Shown here: positions 1 through 8,622 of the stretch, one piece after another
Layout: each line of letters begins with the position of its first letter
Position numbering within the stretch: position 1 is the first letter of the stretch
DNA from: an uncultured Oscillospiraceae bacterium
Lineage (GTDB): Bacteria > Bacillota > Clostridia > Oscillospirales > Oscillospiraceae
Length of the DNA stretch: 42,079 nucleotides
Direction of reading: 5' to 3'
Assembly: GCA_946546815.1 (NCBI GenBank)
Contig: CAMNOL010000008.1
Span: forward strand, 1 to 42,079
Made by a program: the position numbers and the translations under genes
The notes under the pieces: model-generated
Database searches by the model: none
What the model saw: the letters and a program-made list of their open reading frames with translations, nothing else
Told to the model about the DNA's origin: nothing

Positions 1-524
1 GTGGGTTCCTTCATGGAGCCGTCGTAGTTGTCCACAAAGTCCACGGTGTCCTTGTCGATATCCTTAAAAAACTCCTGGCAGATGCTGTCCAGCCGGACCT
101 CGGTGTAACGGGAGGCGGCCCAGGCCATATCCCGGGAGTAGACTTTGCCGAAGTTGCCCTTGGAGTCCACCAGCGGGTGGAGCAGCGCGCCGTAGCCCCG
201 GCTCAGCCGGACCATGGTGTCGTAAATGGCTGCGTCGCCGTGGGGGTTCAGCTTCATGGTAGCACCCACCACGTTGGCGGATTTGGTGCGGTTCCCGTTG
301 AGCAGCTTCATCTGGTACATGGTGTACAGCAGCTTCCGATGGCTGGGCTTGAGACCGTCGATCTCCGGGATAGCACGGCTGATGATTACGCTCATGGCGT
401 AGGGCATATAGTTAATCTCCAGTGTCTCGGTGATGGGCTGTTCCAACACCTCTGCCCGGAGTCCTTTGACGTTGCTGTTGATAACCGGTCGTTTTATCGT
501 TTCTTTTTTGCTTCTTCTTGCCAT
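1..524 (-). CDS. DNA topoisomerase (GyrA/ParC-type) subunit A, N-terminal part
   Basis: Type IIA topoisomerase breakage-reunion subunit. Only the first 174 codons lie in the window; the gene continues past base 1. The start ATG (522-524 on the minus strand) follows a GAGGT ribosome site and gives MARRSKKETIKRP. The segment MSVIISRAIPEIDGLKPSHR is typical of the winged-helix domain. NPHGDAAIYDTMVR is the quinolone-determining region, and AASRYTEVRL carries the active-site tyrosine that bonds to DNA. The region just upstream holds no gyrB or parE, but the partner gene could lie elsewhere. The Lys/Arg-rich start and the Asn of NPHGD (His in E. coli GyrA) suggest the second clostridial GyrA-like paralogue, but GyrA, ParC and this paralogue cannot be told apart from the N-terminus alone. 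Confidence 0.9.
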   Translation of the reverse strand, partial: MARRSKKETIKRPVINSNVKGLRAEVLEQPITETLEINYMPYAMSVIISRAIPEIDGLKPSHRKLLYTMYQMKLLNGNRTKSANVVGATMKLNPHGDAAIYDTMVRLSRGYGALLHPLVDSKGNFGKVYSRDMAWAASRYTEVRLDSICQEFFKDIDKDTVDFVDNYDGSMKEP

Positions 525-573
525 TTTTTACCTCATATTGCAGATTGCCATTCATCATTTTGCATCGTTTCAC

Positions 574-602
574 AGTATAACATGATAATTGTCCGGTTGC
601 AA
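574..602 (-). promoter_or_regulatory. Sigma-A promoter for the topoisomerase gene
   Basis: On the minus strand TTGCAA (602-597) and TATACT (579-574) are 17 bp apart, about 50 bp upstream of the topoisomerase start. The long AT-rich gap 525-854 holds this promoter and the divergent one at 690-718. I see no gene in it. Confidence 0.6.
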
Positions 603-689
603 GGGAGAGAAAAAACGGAAAAGTGTAGATTTCGTATCATTCAGTTTTCGAAAAAAAGTTGTAAGACGAATGCAATTTTACAAATAAAT

Positions 690-718
690 TTGACAAAAAT
701 GCTGTAAAGAGTTAAACT
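690..718 (+). promoter_or_regulatory. Sigma-A promoter for the secreted C39-like protein
   Basis: TTGACA (690-695) and TAAACT (713-718) are 17 bp apart. The leader before the GTG start at 855 is about 130 nt. Confidence 0.5.
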
Positions 719-854
719 GTAACATAAGTATCGTAATAATTTCCCTCAATTGTGATTGAGGAGCTTCTGACGGCATCTGCTTGGCTGTGTGTGAAACAAC
801 AGTGGAATGTGAGAAAGCTTTATAGGGACAACGGAACTGCAAAGGAGTGTTACG

Positions 855-2966
855 GTGAAACAGCGATTCAAACGGGCAGCTGCGCTGCTGATGGCGTTTG
901 CCATGTGTCTGAGCCTGATAGGCGGAGCCTGTGCAATGGAGGAGGCGGAAACCTCTGAAGAGACGTATTCTGCAGCCCAGGAGGAAGCAGAGGTTCTTCC
1001 GGAAGCGGAGGAAAGCAGCGTGGAGCGTGTCAGCGACAGCAGCGCCGTAGAAAACCAGGCGGAAGAGCCAGAAGCGGAAGCGGAGGAGAGCGCTGAGAAC
1101 AAGGCTCCGGAAGAGGGGGCTGAGCCAGATACATCGGTGGAACGGGATACATCTGACGAGAGCTCTGCGTCGGTCAGCACCGCAGCGGCCAAGACGACGA
1201 CGGACCCTGATGAGGGGAAAAATTTTATTCAGCAGACAGACCTGTATCTCAAGCTGAACGGAAAACTGAGCCTGAAGCTGAAAAACAAACCCTCTGCGGG
1301 GGCGTACTTTGTCAGCAGCAATTCCAAGGTGGTCAGTGTGAACAAGAGCACCGGCGTACTGAAGGGGATTGCTCCGGGCAGAGCCAAAATTGAGCTGCGC
1401 AAGGCCAACGGAACCAAGCTGGATCAGGTTGTGGTGTTCTGTTTCCGGCCCACCACCTGGACCCGGGACACGAAGAAGAACACGAGAGCGAACCCTTCGG
1501 TTCTCACCGTGAAAAACAGTGCACACCCGGGCTACTCCAACCGCAAGTACAAGCTGGTTTGTCAGCAGAAGCAGAAGGACAAGCCCTATGGAACGTATCT
1601 GGCGTCCCATGGCTGCTCTGTCTGTTCCGTTGCAGCGGTGTGTCAGGCCTACGGTGTGTCGGAGATGACTGTGGACTGGCTGATGACCGGCGGCCTGGAG
1701 GAGATTGCCGCCCGGGAGAACGTGACGCTGAACGAGGACAAGACGCTGGGCTATTATGGACTGCAGAAAATTCTGGAATACGGCGGAATATCCACGAAAA
1801 TCTACACCAACTGGGGAAAGAATGTTGACGCGGCAGCGGAAGAGATGGTGAAATGCCTGTCCGAGGGGCGCCCCATCCTGATGTTTGTGGACAGCCGTGA
1901 GTGGAACGGGATCACTCTGTGCGCAGCCCCCCATTGTGTAGTGCTGGCAGGAATCAGTCCGGAGGGGTATCTGCAAATCATCAACAGCTCGTATCCCAAC
2001 GTAGTCAGCTGCTTCTACCAGAGGTCCAAGAGCAAGTGCCAGGTCATAAACCTTACGGTCAAAGAGCTGCTGGCGAATTTCACCCGGGCCGGATCGAAGA
2101 AAGCGGTTCGTCGAAAGAATGATGACTTTTATCTGACCTTGGGCGGTGGGTCCGGCCTGCAGACCTTCCTGGAGCTGAACTGCGATTATTCCAAGAAAAC
2201 ACCAAGAGCCACCATTGCCACCATGAAGGCAACGCTGGATAAGACCTCCTATATCTACACCGGAGAGGCGTTCACCCCTCAGGTGAAAATCAGCGGACTG
2301 AAAAAGGACCAGGATTTCCGGGTCAAATATTCCAATAATATCAACGCCGGCAAGGCTGCCGTCACCGTTTTCGGAATTGGCGACTATGTGGGCAGACTGA
2401 ATGCTGCGTTTACCATCAAACCCCAGGCGGGTGAGATTATTGCTGAGAATAAAACCATCACAACCTCGGCCAAGGAACAAAAAATCCAGCTGGGCGCTTC
2501 AGCAAAGGGAGACGCTCCCATCCAGTACAAATCTAACAATCGAAAGGTGAAAGTGAACAGCAGCGGCGTTGTCACAGTGCCCAAGAACTTCGTCGGGAAG
2601 GTGACGCTGACGCTCACCGCTGCCAAGACCACAAATTATACCAAGGCTACAAAGAAGGTGGTGCTGGCTGTCAATCCCATGTCCGTAAAGCTGTCCGGCG
2701 TTGCCAATGTGAAGGGCAGGAAGCTGAAGGCGGCATGGAAGAGCATCGGCGGCGTGACCGGGTACCAGGTTCAGTATTGGAAAAAGGACCAAGCGGCCAA
2801 AGCAAAAGTCGTCAACGTGAAGGGGAGCAATAAGAACGTTGCTCTGATTTCCAAACTGAGCGTCAAGGCGACCTATTACGTGCGTGTGCGCACCTACAAG
2901 AGGGTGTCGGGAAAGAACTATTACTCCGCATGGAGCAACGTGAAAGCTGCTGCAATCAAGGTTTAA
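855..2966 (+). CDS. Secreted C39-like cysteine peptidase with Ig-like and FN3 domains
   Basis: Probably a cell-surface or secreted protein. It starts at GTG 855 behind AAAGGAG. Residues 1-27 are a signal peptide (KQRFKR, hydrophobic core, GACA). Residues 28-115 are Glu/Ala/Ser-rich low complexity. Residues 120-195 resemble a bacterial Ig-like (Big_2) domain. Residues 230-390 look like a Peptidase_C39_2 papain-like domain: candidate catalytic Cys254 in HGCSVCSVA, His360 in APHCVVLAG and Asn377 in IINS. A second Big-like region and a C-terminal fibronectin III-like domain follow (GYQVQYWKK to YYSAWSNV). The 703-residue protein has no sortase motif. It lies 73 bp upstream of a second secreted protein, probably in the same operon. 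C39_2 domains are found in cell-wall and peptide-cleaving proteins; the substrate here is unknown. Peptidase activity is inferred from the Cys/His/Asn spacing only. Confidence 0.75.
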   Translation: MKQRFKRAAALLMAFAMCLSLIGGACAMEEAETSEETYSAAQEEAEVLPEAEESSVERVSDSSAVENQAEEPEAEAEESAENKAPEEGAEPDTSVERDTSDESSASVSTAAAKTTTDPDEGKNFIQQTDLYLKLNGKLSLKLKNKPSAGAYFVSSNSKVVSVNKSTGVLKGIAPGRAKIELRKANGTKLDQVVVFCFRPTTWTRDTKKNTRANPSVLTVKNSAHPGYSNRKYKLVCQQKQKDKPYGTYLASHGCSVCSVAAVCQAYGVSEMTVDWLMTGGLEEIAARENVTLNEDKTLGYYGLQKILEYGGISTKIYTNWGKNVDAAAEEMVKCLSEGRPILMFVDSREWNGITLCAAPHCVVLAGISPEGYLQIINSSYPNVVSCFYQRSKSKCQVINLTVKELLANFTRAGSKKAVRRKNDDFYLTLGGGSGLQTFLELNCDYSKKTPRATIATMKATLDKTSYIYTGEAFTPQVKISGLKKDQDFRVKYSNNINAGKAAVTVFGIGDYVGRLNAAFTIKPQAGEIIAENKTITTSAKEQKIQLGASAKGDAPIQYKSNNRKVKVNSSGVVTVPKNFVGKVTLTLTAAKTTNYTKATKKVVLAVNPMSVKLSGVANVKGRKLKAAWKSIGGVTGYQVQYWKKDQAAKAKVVNVKGSNKNVALISKLSVKATYYVRVRTYKRVSGKNYYSAWSNVKAAAIKV

Positions 2967-3039
2967 GGAAGGACTGAATTCGCGAGACTGGAGGGTCCGG
3001 CAGGGCACTGAAAAAATAAGTTCCGATGGGAGGGAGACG

Positions 3040-5319
3040 ATGATCCGTCAAAAAAGAAACAGACTGGCTGCGCTGCTTCTTGCGCTGGCCATGGCACTGA
3101 GCTGCGTACAGACAGCGTGGGCGGCAGAAGACCCGGAGTATGTCGCTGCGGATACCGCAGTGACAGCAGAAGCTGCCGCAGAGGATGCATCGGAAGGGCT
3201 CCCGGAGGAAGCTGTGAGGGAAGAGCCCACAGAGGAGCCGGAAGAGGAATGTCCTCCCGAAGAATCGGTGCCGGAAGCCGACCCGGAGGAGGAATCTCCT
3301 GCCCAGGAATCGGCGCCGGAGGCCGATGCAGAAGGGGAAGCTTCTGAGGAAGTGCTGCCGGGTGAAACGGAGCCGGAAGAAGTCCCGGATGAGGAGCAGG
3401 GGGACGCCGAAGGGCTGATCTGTGCGCTGAGTGATTCCGAGCTGACGGTCACTCTGAAAGAGGGACAAAGCAACGGCGGGACAAATTACCGGACACTGAG
3501 CGCCGCGCTGGAAAAAGCAGATGGAAAGAACCTGCTCTCTATTCAGGTCGAAACTCCGGGGAAGTACTACCTGGAGTCCGGCGGCGGTGCGCTGATGTTC
3601 TCCTCGAACACGAAACTGGATCTGAACGGCTCCACGCTGATCCGTAAGGGAAAAATGTACAACCTGATTCAGAACCAGACGCTGAAGGGGGAGCGGAGCG
3701 TTGCCGGGTACTCGGCGGCCCATGACATCACGATTCAGAACGGCACGCTGGACGGCGGTGAAAACAACCGGAGCGGTAAGAATTTGGTGAATCTGGGCCA
3801 TGCCAGCGGCATCAGCCTGCGGAACCTGACCTTCCGGAACGGACAGAACGGAGGGCACCTGCTGGAGCTGAACGGCTGCAGCGACTGCGTCGTCGACCAG
3901 TGCACGTTTACCGGGTACGCTTTGGACAACACCGCATCTCCCCCTGAAGCAATCCAGCTGGACATCTGCTACAACGGGGCAGCGGGGGAATGGAACGGCG
4001 TTTATGCCGATGCGGGCACGCCCGGCATGGACAACACGGTGTGCCGGAACATCACGGTTCAGAATTGCCTGTTCCAGGATTACCCCTCCGGCGTGGGCAA
4101 CCATCACTCTCTGTACGGCGGCCCTCGGAATACCGGCATCAGAATTCTCAACAATACCTTTGCCAACAGCAAAAGCTATGGCGGCGACGGAGCGGGCAAT
4201 GCTCCGGCTATCTGGTGCTACGGATTTGAGGACAGTGAAATCTCCGGCAACATCATCACGGGAAAATATTCGTACGGCATCCGCTTCAGCGGCGGCAATG
4301 TCAAGGTGAATGACAACGTCATCGGCACCTCGGAAACGCCTGTCAGCTATTCCCCTGTTTATGTGACAAAGGCCAGCAGCTATGTCATTGGAGAGGGCGC
4401 CACACGGAAAGACGAAGGGGTATCCGGCGGCACGGTGGATGGGAACACGATCTATACCACCTACACCAAAAGCAACGACGGAGCCATCACCGTCCACGGT
4501 GCCAGCAAACTGGACAGCATCAGCAAGAACAAGGTAAGCTCCGGCAAGGGAACGGGCATTACCATTGGCTCCAGCAGCAAGGTGACCAGCGTCAATTCCA
4601 ACACTGTCAGCAAGGCGGGCAAGAGTGCCATCTACATCAACGGCAGTACAGTTGCAAATCTGGACGGAAACACCGTAGCCAGCAGCGTTTCCAGCAGCAA
4701 CAACGGGGCGGTCCATATTTACAAGAGCAAGCTGACCAGCGTCAGCAAGAACAAGGCGACCACCAGCAAGGGCACCGGCATCTACAGCTCCAAAAGTACA
4801 GTGAGCAAGATGAACTCCAACACGGTGAGCAAGGCGAGCAAAAGCGCCATCTATCTCACCGGCAGCACGGTTGCGAATCTGGATGGCAACACCGTAGCCA
4901 GCAGCGTTTCCCACGGCAACGACGGAGCGGTCACCATTTACAAGAGCAAGCTGACCAGCGTCAGCAAGAACAAGGTGACCTCCAGCAAAGGCACGGGCAT
5001 TGTTATCGGTTCTTCCAGTACGGTGAAAAACCTGAACAAGAATGCCATCAGCAGCACGGTGAAAAGCGCGATTTACATCACCAGCAGCAAGGTGACCAAT
5101 GTGAACAGCAATGTCATCAGGAACAGCGGGAAAAACGGAATCGAGTGTACCAGCAGTGCCAAGGTGACCAATGTGAACTCCAACAACATCAGCGGCTGCA
5201 AGCAGTACGGCATTCGCATCACCAACAAAAAAATCAAAGTGACCGTGCAGAAAAACATCTTGAAAGGCAACAAGAAGCCTCTGCAGGTTTCCGCAAAGGG
5301 AAAAATCCAAAAGAAATAA
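3040..5319 (+). CDS. Secreted right-handed parallel beta-helix protein
   Basis: A 759-residue exported protein. ATG 3040 follows GGGAGGGA. Residues 1-29 are a signal peptide ending near WAAED, followed by about 95 residues of very acidic Glu/Pro/Ala sequence. From about residue 150 to the end the pattern is that of a NosD/pectate-lyase-type beta-helix: regular rungs with N-[GT]-[IV] and asparagine ladders (LNGSTLIRKG, ITIQNGTLDGG, LTFRNGQNG). Residues 480-740 are near-repeats of the type SKLTSVSKNKVTSSKGTGI alternating with STVANLDGNTVASSVS. The DNA repeats are also close, for example around 4721-4755 and 4941-4975. No catalytic residues of a particular polysaccharide lyase could be assigned. 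It may be a glycan-binding or glycan-cleaving surface protein. The same layout as the upstream gene (signal, acidic stretch, fold) suggests a shared function. Confidence 0.75.
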   Translation: MIRQKRNRLAALLLALAMALSCVQTAWAAEDPEYVAADTAVTAEAAAEDASEGLPEEAVREEPTEEPEEECPPEESVPEADPEEESPAQESAPEADAEGEASEEVLPGETEPEEVPDEEQGDAEGLICALSDSELTVTLKEGQSNGGTNYRTLSAALEKADGKNLLSIQVETPGKYYLESGGGALMFSSNTKLDLNGSTLIRKGKMYNLIQNQTLKGERSVAGYSAAHDITIQNGTLDGGENNRSGKNLVNLGHASGISLRNLTFRNGQNGGHLLELNGCSDCVVDQCTFTGYALDNTASPPEAIQLDICYNGAAGEWNGVYADAGTPGMDNTVCRNITVQNCLFQDYPSGVGNHHSLYGGPRNTGIRILNNTFANSKSYGGDGAGNAPAIWCYGFEDSEISGNIITGKYSYGIRFSGGNVKVNDNVIGTSETPVSYSPVYVTKASSYVIGEGATRKDEGVSGGTVDGNTIYTTYTKSNDGAITVHGASKLDSISKNKVSSGKGTGITIGSSSKVTSVNSNTVSKAGKSAIYINGSTVANLDGNTVASSVSSSNNGAVHIYKSKLTSVSKNKATTSKGTGIYSSKSTVSKMNSNTVSKASKSAIYLTGSTVANLDGNTVASSVSHGNDGAVTIYKSKLTSVSKNKVTSSKGTGIVIGSSSTVKNLNKNAISSTVKSAIYITSSKVTNVNSNVIRNSGKNGIECTSSAKVTNVNSNNISGCKQYGIRITNKKIKVTVQKNILKGNKKPLQVSAKGKIQKK
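4500..5200 (+). repeat. Internal coding repeats of the beta-helix gene
   Basis: At least three imperfect units of roughly 200-220 bp. Each encodes a SKLTSVSKNK rung pair and a TVANLDGNTVASSVS rung pair. The best-conserved blocks are near 4660-4760 and 4880-4980. They look like in-gene duplication of beta-helix rungs. Confidence 0.65.
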
Positions 5320-5343
5320 AGGCCCGCACCGGCGGGCGACGAG

Positions 5344-5386
5344 ACAGAGCGCTCTCTGCGTCAGACAGGGGACGCTCTGTTTTTTT
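5344..5386 (+). terminator. Intrinsic terminator after the secreted-protein pair
   Basis: ACAGAGCG (5344-5351) pairs with CGCTCTGT (5373-5380), with a small inner hairpin TCTG/CAGA, followed by a run of T. It lies 25 bp after the beta-helix stop codon. Confidence 0.8.
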
Positions 5387-5563
5387 GTGTGCACAGGGGA
5401 AACGGCCCTCCGTCAATAGAGTTAAATAGTTGACTTTATGGTGAAAAGGATTTCAATCTGTCGGTGTTTCCTGTTAAAAAATTCACAAATTGTGAAAACG
5501 CCTAAAAATCAGCTCCGTTTTTTATGGAAAATACCGAAAAGTAGATTTAGGCCATTTTGTGCA

Positions 5564-5592
5564 TTGACATCAGTTCTGAAAAAGTGTACATT
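5564..5592 (+). promoter_or_regulatory. Promoter of the TRAP transporter operon
   Basis: TTGACA (5564-5569), 17-bp spacer, TACATT (5587-5592). An operator-like TGTCGGACA starts 44 bp after the first base of the -35. The transketolase promoter at 8828 has the same arrangement (43 bp to its downstream operator). Confidence 0.6.
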
Positions 5593-5606
5593 ATAACTAT
5601 CCTCTT

Positions 5607-5619
5607 ATGTCGGACAAAT
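5607..5619 (+). promoter_or_regulatory. Operator TGTCGGACA, predicted GntR/FCD site
   Basis: The core palindrome TGTC-G-GACA is at 5608-5616, flanked by A/T, just downstream of the -10. It fits the general GntR-family pattern (GT...AC). Sites of the same form lie at 8752, 8835 and 8871, and a one-mismatch form lies at 12078. A wider dyad TTATGTC/GACATAA (5605-5611, 5628-5634) surrounds its right side. Confidence 0.6.
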
Positions 5620-5667
5620 GGACAATAAGACATAAAAATGAGTGACATCATTTGGAGGTGCAAGCGA

Positions 5668-6714
5668 GTGAAACACTTCAGAAGAACCGCAGCGGTGTTG
5701 TTGAGCGCAGCGCTCATGGCCACAAGCCTTACCGCCTGCGGCGGCAGCAACGCTGCCACTGACACAGGCAACAGCGAGTATCCCAAGCTGAACCTGTCCA
5801 TGGCCGTCAACGGCACAGACACGCAGATCGATACCCAGGTAGCACAGTACTTCGCCCAGCTGGTTTCCGAAGGGTCCGGCGGAAACATCGTCATTGACGT
5901 GTTCCCCAACGACACCCTGGCCGGCGGCAACGCCACAAAGGGCATTGAGTACGTCTGCGCCGGTTCTACCGACCTGGCTGCTTATGCCACCAGTACGCTG
6001 GCGGCCATTGAACCGAAAATCAACGTAGCAACCATGCCTTGGACGTTTACCTCCTATCAGCAGGCCACCGAGGTCATCGACACCCAGGGCTATAAGTATT
6101 ACACCGAACTGCTGGCAGCAAAGGATCTGACCTATCTGGGTTCCTTCCACAACGGTTTCCGTCAGCTGACCAACAGCAAGCATGCGGTCACCAAGCCTGA
6201 GGACCTGAAAGGCCTGAAGATCCGAATCCCAGGCTCCAAGATCTACATGACCTTCTGGAACGCGGTTGGCGCCAGCCCCACTTCCATGAGCTGGTCTGAG
6301 GTCTTTACCGCCATCCAGCAGGGCACCATTGACGGCCAGGAAAACGGCGCGCCCATCACTCAGTCCGCCAAGATGCAGGAGATCCAGGATTATATGACCA
6401 TCTGGAACTACTGCTACGACAGCGACCTGATCATCGCCAACTCCCGTGTTTGGGAAGGTCTGGACGACAAGACCAAGGAGCTGCTGCAGGAGAGCGTGGT
6501 GGAAGCCTGCGCCTGGGGCCGCGAAAAGATCGAGACCGAAGAGCAGGAAATCATTGCCTCCTTCCGCGACGACGGAATGCAGGTGGATGTGTTGACCCCA
6601 GAGCAGCTTGCCCCCTTCCAGGAGCTCATCAAGGAGCCCTTTAAGGAAATCAAGGCTGAGTACGGCAAAGAGGCCTGCGAAGCATTCAACATCCAGTGGG
6701 ATGTGGACGAATAA
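5668..6714 (+). CDS. dctP: TRAP transporter substrate-binding lipoprotein, DctP family
   Basis: Extracytoplasmic receptor of a tripartite ATP-independent periplasmic transporter, anchored as a lipoprotein in this monoderm. I chose GTG 5668, not the in-frame ATG at 5638, because GGAGG at 5654-5658 is correctly spaced and the protein then begins VKHFRRTAAVLLSAAL with lipobox LTAC. The mature part shows DctP-family features: LAGGNATKGIEYVCAGSTDL, YLGSFHNGFRQLTNSKHAVTKPEDLKGLKIRIPGS, SWSEVFTAIQQGTIDGQENG. The Arg of the LKIRIPGS segment is the usual contact for the substrate carboxylate, which suggests an acidic ligand. The length (348 residues) is normal. dctQ and dctM follow directly. The exact ligand cannot be read from the sequence. 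Confidence 0.93.
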   Translation: MKHFRRTAAVLLSAALMATSLTACGGSNAATDTGNSEYPKLNLSMAVNGTDTQIDTQVAQYFAQLVSEGSGGNIVIDVFPNDTLAGGNATKGIEYVCAGSTDLAAYATSTLAAIEPKINVATMPWTFTSYQQATEVIDTQGYKYYTELLAAKDLTYLGSFHNGFRQLTNSKHAVTKPEDLKGLKIRIPGSKIYMTFWNAVGASPTSMSWSEVFTAIQQGTIDGQENGAPITQSAKMQEIQDYMTIWNYCYDSDLIIANSRVWEGLDDKTKELLQESVVEACAWGREKIETEEQEIIASFRDDGMQVDVLTPEQLAPFQELIKEPFKEIKAEYGKEACEAFNIQWDVDE

Positions 6715-6732
6715 GGAGGCGCTGAAAAAGAT

Positions 6733-7200
6733 ATGAAACTGATTGAAAACATTGAAAAGGCAGTCTCCGTCGCCAGCGTTGCTGTGATGTCCATCCTGGT
6801 GTTCATCAACGTCATTGCACGTTTCGTGTTCAAAAACTCTCTGGCGTTTTCTGATGAGATTTCCTCTTACCTCTTCATTCTGATGAGCTTTATGGGCAGC
6901 GCCATCGCCGCCCGCCGCAAGGCCCACCTGGGTCTGTCCATTGTCACCGACCGTCTGAGCCCCGCCGGCCGCAAGCGCCTGGGTATGGCCATGTATGCTG
7001 TGTCCGCGTTCTTCTGCCTGCTGATCGTCATCTTCGGCATCCAGATGGTCATGAGTGAGATTCATCTGGGCCAGGAGACTGCTACCATGCAGTGGCCTGA
7101 GTGGATCTACGGCCTGTTTGTTCCCGTCGGCGGCGCGTTCACCATGATCGCCTTCATCGCCGGTATCTTTGACATTGCCAACGAGAAGGAGGAAGAATAA
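6733..7200 (+). CDS. dctQ: TRAP transporter small membrane subunit, DctQ family
   Basis: The 155-residue small integral membrane subunit of the TRAP transporter. It has about four predicted hydrophobic helices: residues 12-32 (VASVAVMSILVFINVIARFV), 43-60, 84-105 and 128-148. AFSDEISSYLFILMSFMGSAIAARRKAHLG is a characteristic DctQ segment. ATG 6733 is preceded by AAGGAGG, 18 bp after the dctP stop. The gene ends one base before dctM, so translation is probably coupled. Confidence 0.93.
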   Translation: MKLIENIEKAVSVASVAVMSILVFINVIARFVFKNSLAFSDEISSYLFILMSFMGSAIAARRKAHLGLSIVTDRLSPAGRKRLGMAMYAVSAFFCLLIVIFGIQMVMSEIHLGQETATMQWPEWIYGLFVPVGGAFTMIAFIAGIFDIANEKEEE

Positions 7201-7201
7201 A

Positions 7202-8491
7202 ATGGTAGGTATCGTATTGCTTGGCGTTTTTGTCGTCCTTCTGGTTCTCGGCGCGCCCATCGCGGTGTGCCTGGGCCTGTCCAGCGTCGCCGCCATTCTG
7301 GTGCAGGGCGCCGGCAAACCCATCGTGGCGGTCATGTCCGTGCTGCCCCGTATCTGTGCGGCTTCCAGCAGCAAATTCGTTCTGCTGGCCATCCCGTTCT
7401 TCATCATTGCCGGTAACGTTATGGAAAAGGCCGGCATCTCCGGCCGACTGATCAACCTGGCTGAAAAGTGCCTGGGCCACATCAGAGGCGGCATGGCTGC
7501 GGTCTGCATCGTGGTTTCCATGTTCTTCGCAGCCATCTCCGGTTCCGGCCCTGCCACCGTCGCAGCGCTGGGCCTGATTATGATCCCCGCTCTGATCAAG
7601 GCCGGGTATCCCGCTTACTTTGCCTGCGCTCTGATGGCCGCCGGCGGCGCCATCGGCGTGGTGATCCCGCCCTCCATTACCTTCGTTGTCTACGGTTCTA
7701 TCGCTGATGCCTCCATCACCAACCTGTTTAAGGCCGGTTTTGTGCCCGGCGTGCTGATGGGCGTTGCCATGATTCTGGTGGCTCTGGTCATCGGCTCCAA
7801 GCTGGACCTGAAGGTTCTGCCCAAGGCCACCGGCAAAGAGCGCTGGGAAGCCTTTAAAGAGGCGTTCCCGGGCCTGATGATGCCTGTTATCATCCTGGGC
7901 GGTATTTATGGCGGTATCTTCACTCCCACCGAGGCAGCGGCTGTCTCTGTGTTCTACGGCCTGGCTGTGGGCATTATCGTCTACAAGGAAATTGATGTGC
8001 GAAAGACCATTGACATCCTGATTGACTCCTGCTCCACCACCGCTACGGTTATGTTCATCACCATGGGCGCCTCTCTGTTCGCCTATGTTCTGACCCGCGC
8101 CCGTCTGGACCTGGCCATCAAGGGCTTTATGCTGGACGTCACCGGCGGCAACTGGATCATCTTCTTCATCATTGTGAACATCGTCCTGCTGATTGCCGGC
8201 TGCTTCCTGGACTCCACCTCCGCTCTGTACATCTTCACCCCGCTGTTTGCCCCTGTCGCCCTGCAGCTGGGCATTGACCCCATCCATCTGGGCGTTGTCA
8301 TGATCTTCAACCTGGCCATCGGTCTGTTCACTCCGCCTGTCGGCGTCAACCTGTATGTTGCCTGCGGCATCGGTGACGTAAAGATCGAAGAGATTTCCAA
8401 GGGCATCGTTCCGCTGGTGCTGGCGGAGATCGGCATGCTGCTGATCATCACCTACATCCCGGCAATTTCCCTGATGTTCGTACCCCACTGA
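7202..8491 (+). CDS. dctM: TRAP transporter large permease, DctM family
   Basis: The 429-residue large transmembrane subunit that carries the ion-coupled transport path. I chose ATG 7202 (MVGIVLLGVFVVLLVLGAP) because GGAGG in the end of dctQ lies 8-12 bases upstream; the longer reading frame from 7169 lies inside dctQ. Family signatures: GVVIPPSITFVVYGSIADASITNLFKAGFVPG, GGIYGGIFTPTEAAAVSVFYG and AIGLFTPPVGVNLYVACGI near the end. About 11-12 hydrophobic segments. It completes a standard dctP-dctQ-dctM operon ending at the terminator at 8582-8606. Confidence 0.95.
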   Translation: MVGIVLLGVFVVLLVLGAPIAVCLGLSSVAAILVQGAGKPIVAVMSVLPRICAASSSKFVLLAIPFFIIAGNVMEKAGISGRLINLAEKCLGHIRGGMAAVCIVVSMFFAAISGSGPATVAALGLIMIPALIKAGYPAYFACALMAAGGAIGVVIPPSITFVVYGSIADASITNLFKAGFVPGVLMGVAMILVALVIGSKLDLKVLPKATGKERWEAFKEAFPGLMMPVIILGGIYGGIFTPTEAAAVSVFYGLAVGIIVYKEIDVRKTIDILIDSCSTTATVMFITMGASLFAYVLTRARLDLAIKGFMLDVTGGNWIIFFIIVNIVLLIAGCFLDSTSALYIFTPLFAPVALQLGIDPIHLGVVMIFNLAIGLFTPPVGVNLYVACGIGDVKIEEISKGIVPLVLAEIGMLLIITYIPAISLMFVPH

Positions 8492-8549
8492 TCCCAGGTT
8501 GCAACTCACACTTTGTGGTAAATCTCCTTTCTCCCCTCTTTTGTCGATG

Positions 8550-8574
8550 CCGGCCGGGTGTTCACCCCGGCCGG
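8550..8574 (+). other. GC-rich hairpin ahead of the operon terminator
   Basis: CCGGCCGGG (8550-8558) pairs with CCCGGCCGG (8566-8574). No T run follows. It stands 8 bases before the intrinsic terminator and may protect the dctPQM transcript end. Confidence 0.6.
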
Positions 8575-8581
8575 GGGAAAG

Positions 8582-8606
8582 AGCCCTGCTTTTGCAGGGC
8601 TTTTTC
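8582..8606 (+). terminator. Intrinsic terminator of the TRAP operon
   Basis: AGCCCTGC, TTTT loop, GCAGGGCT, then TTTT (8602-8605). A perfect 8-bp stem. Confidence 0.9.
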
Positions 8607-8622
8607 TCTTTCTGGCAGGTTT

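Noticed and set aside
2956-5394. Very long open frame (812 codons) on the minus strand
   Set aside because: It is the mirror of the beta-helix gene; no ribosome site, no signal or domain pattern, and the plus-strand protein is well supported.
7154-8509. 451-codon minus-strand frame over dctM
   Set aside because: Low-complexity His/Gln/Asp/Gly sequence that comes from reading GC-rich codons backwards; dctM is certain.
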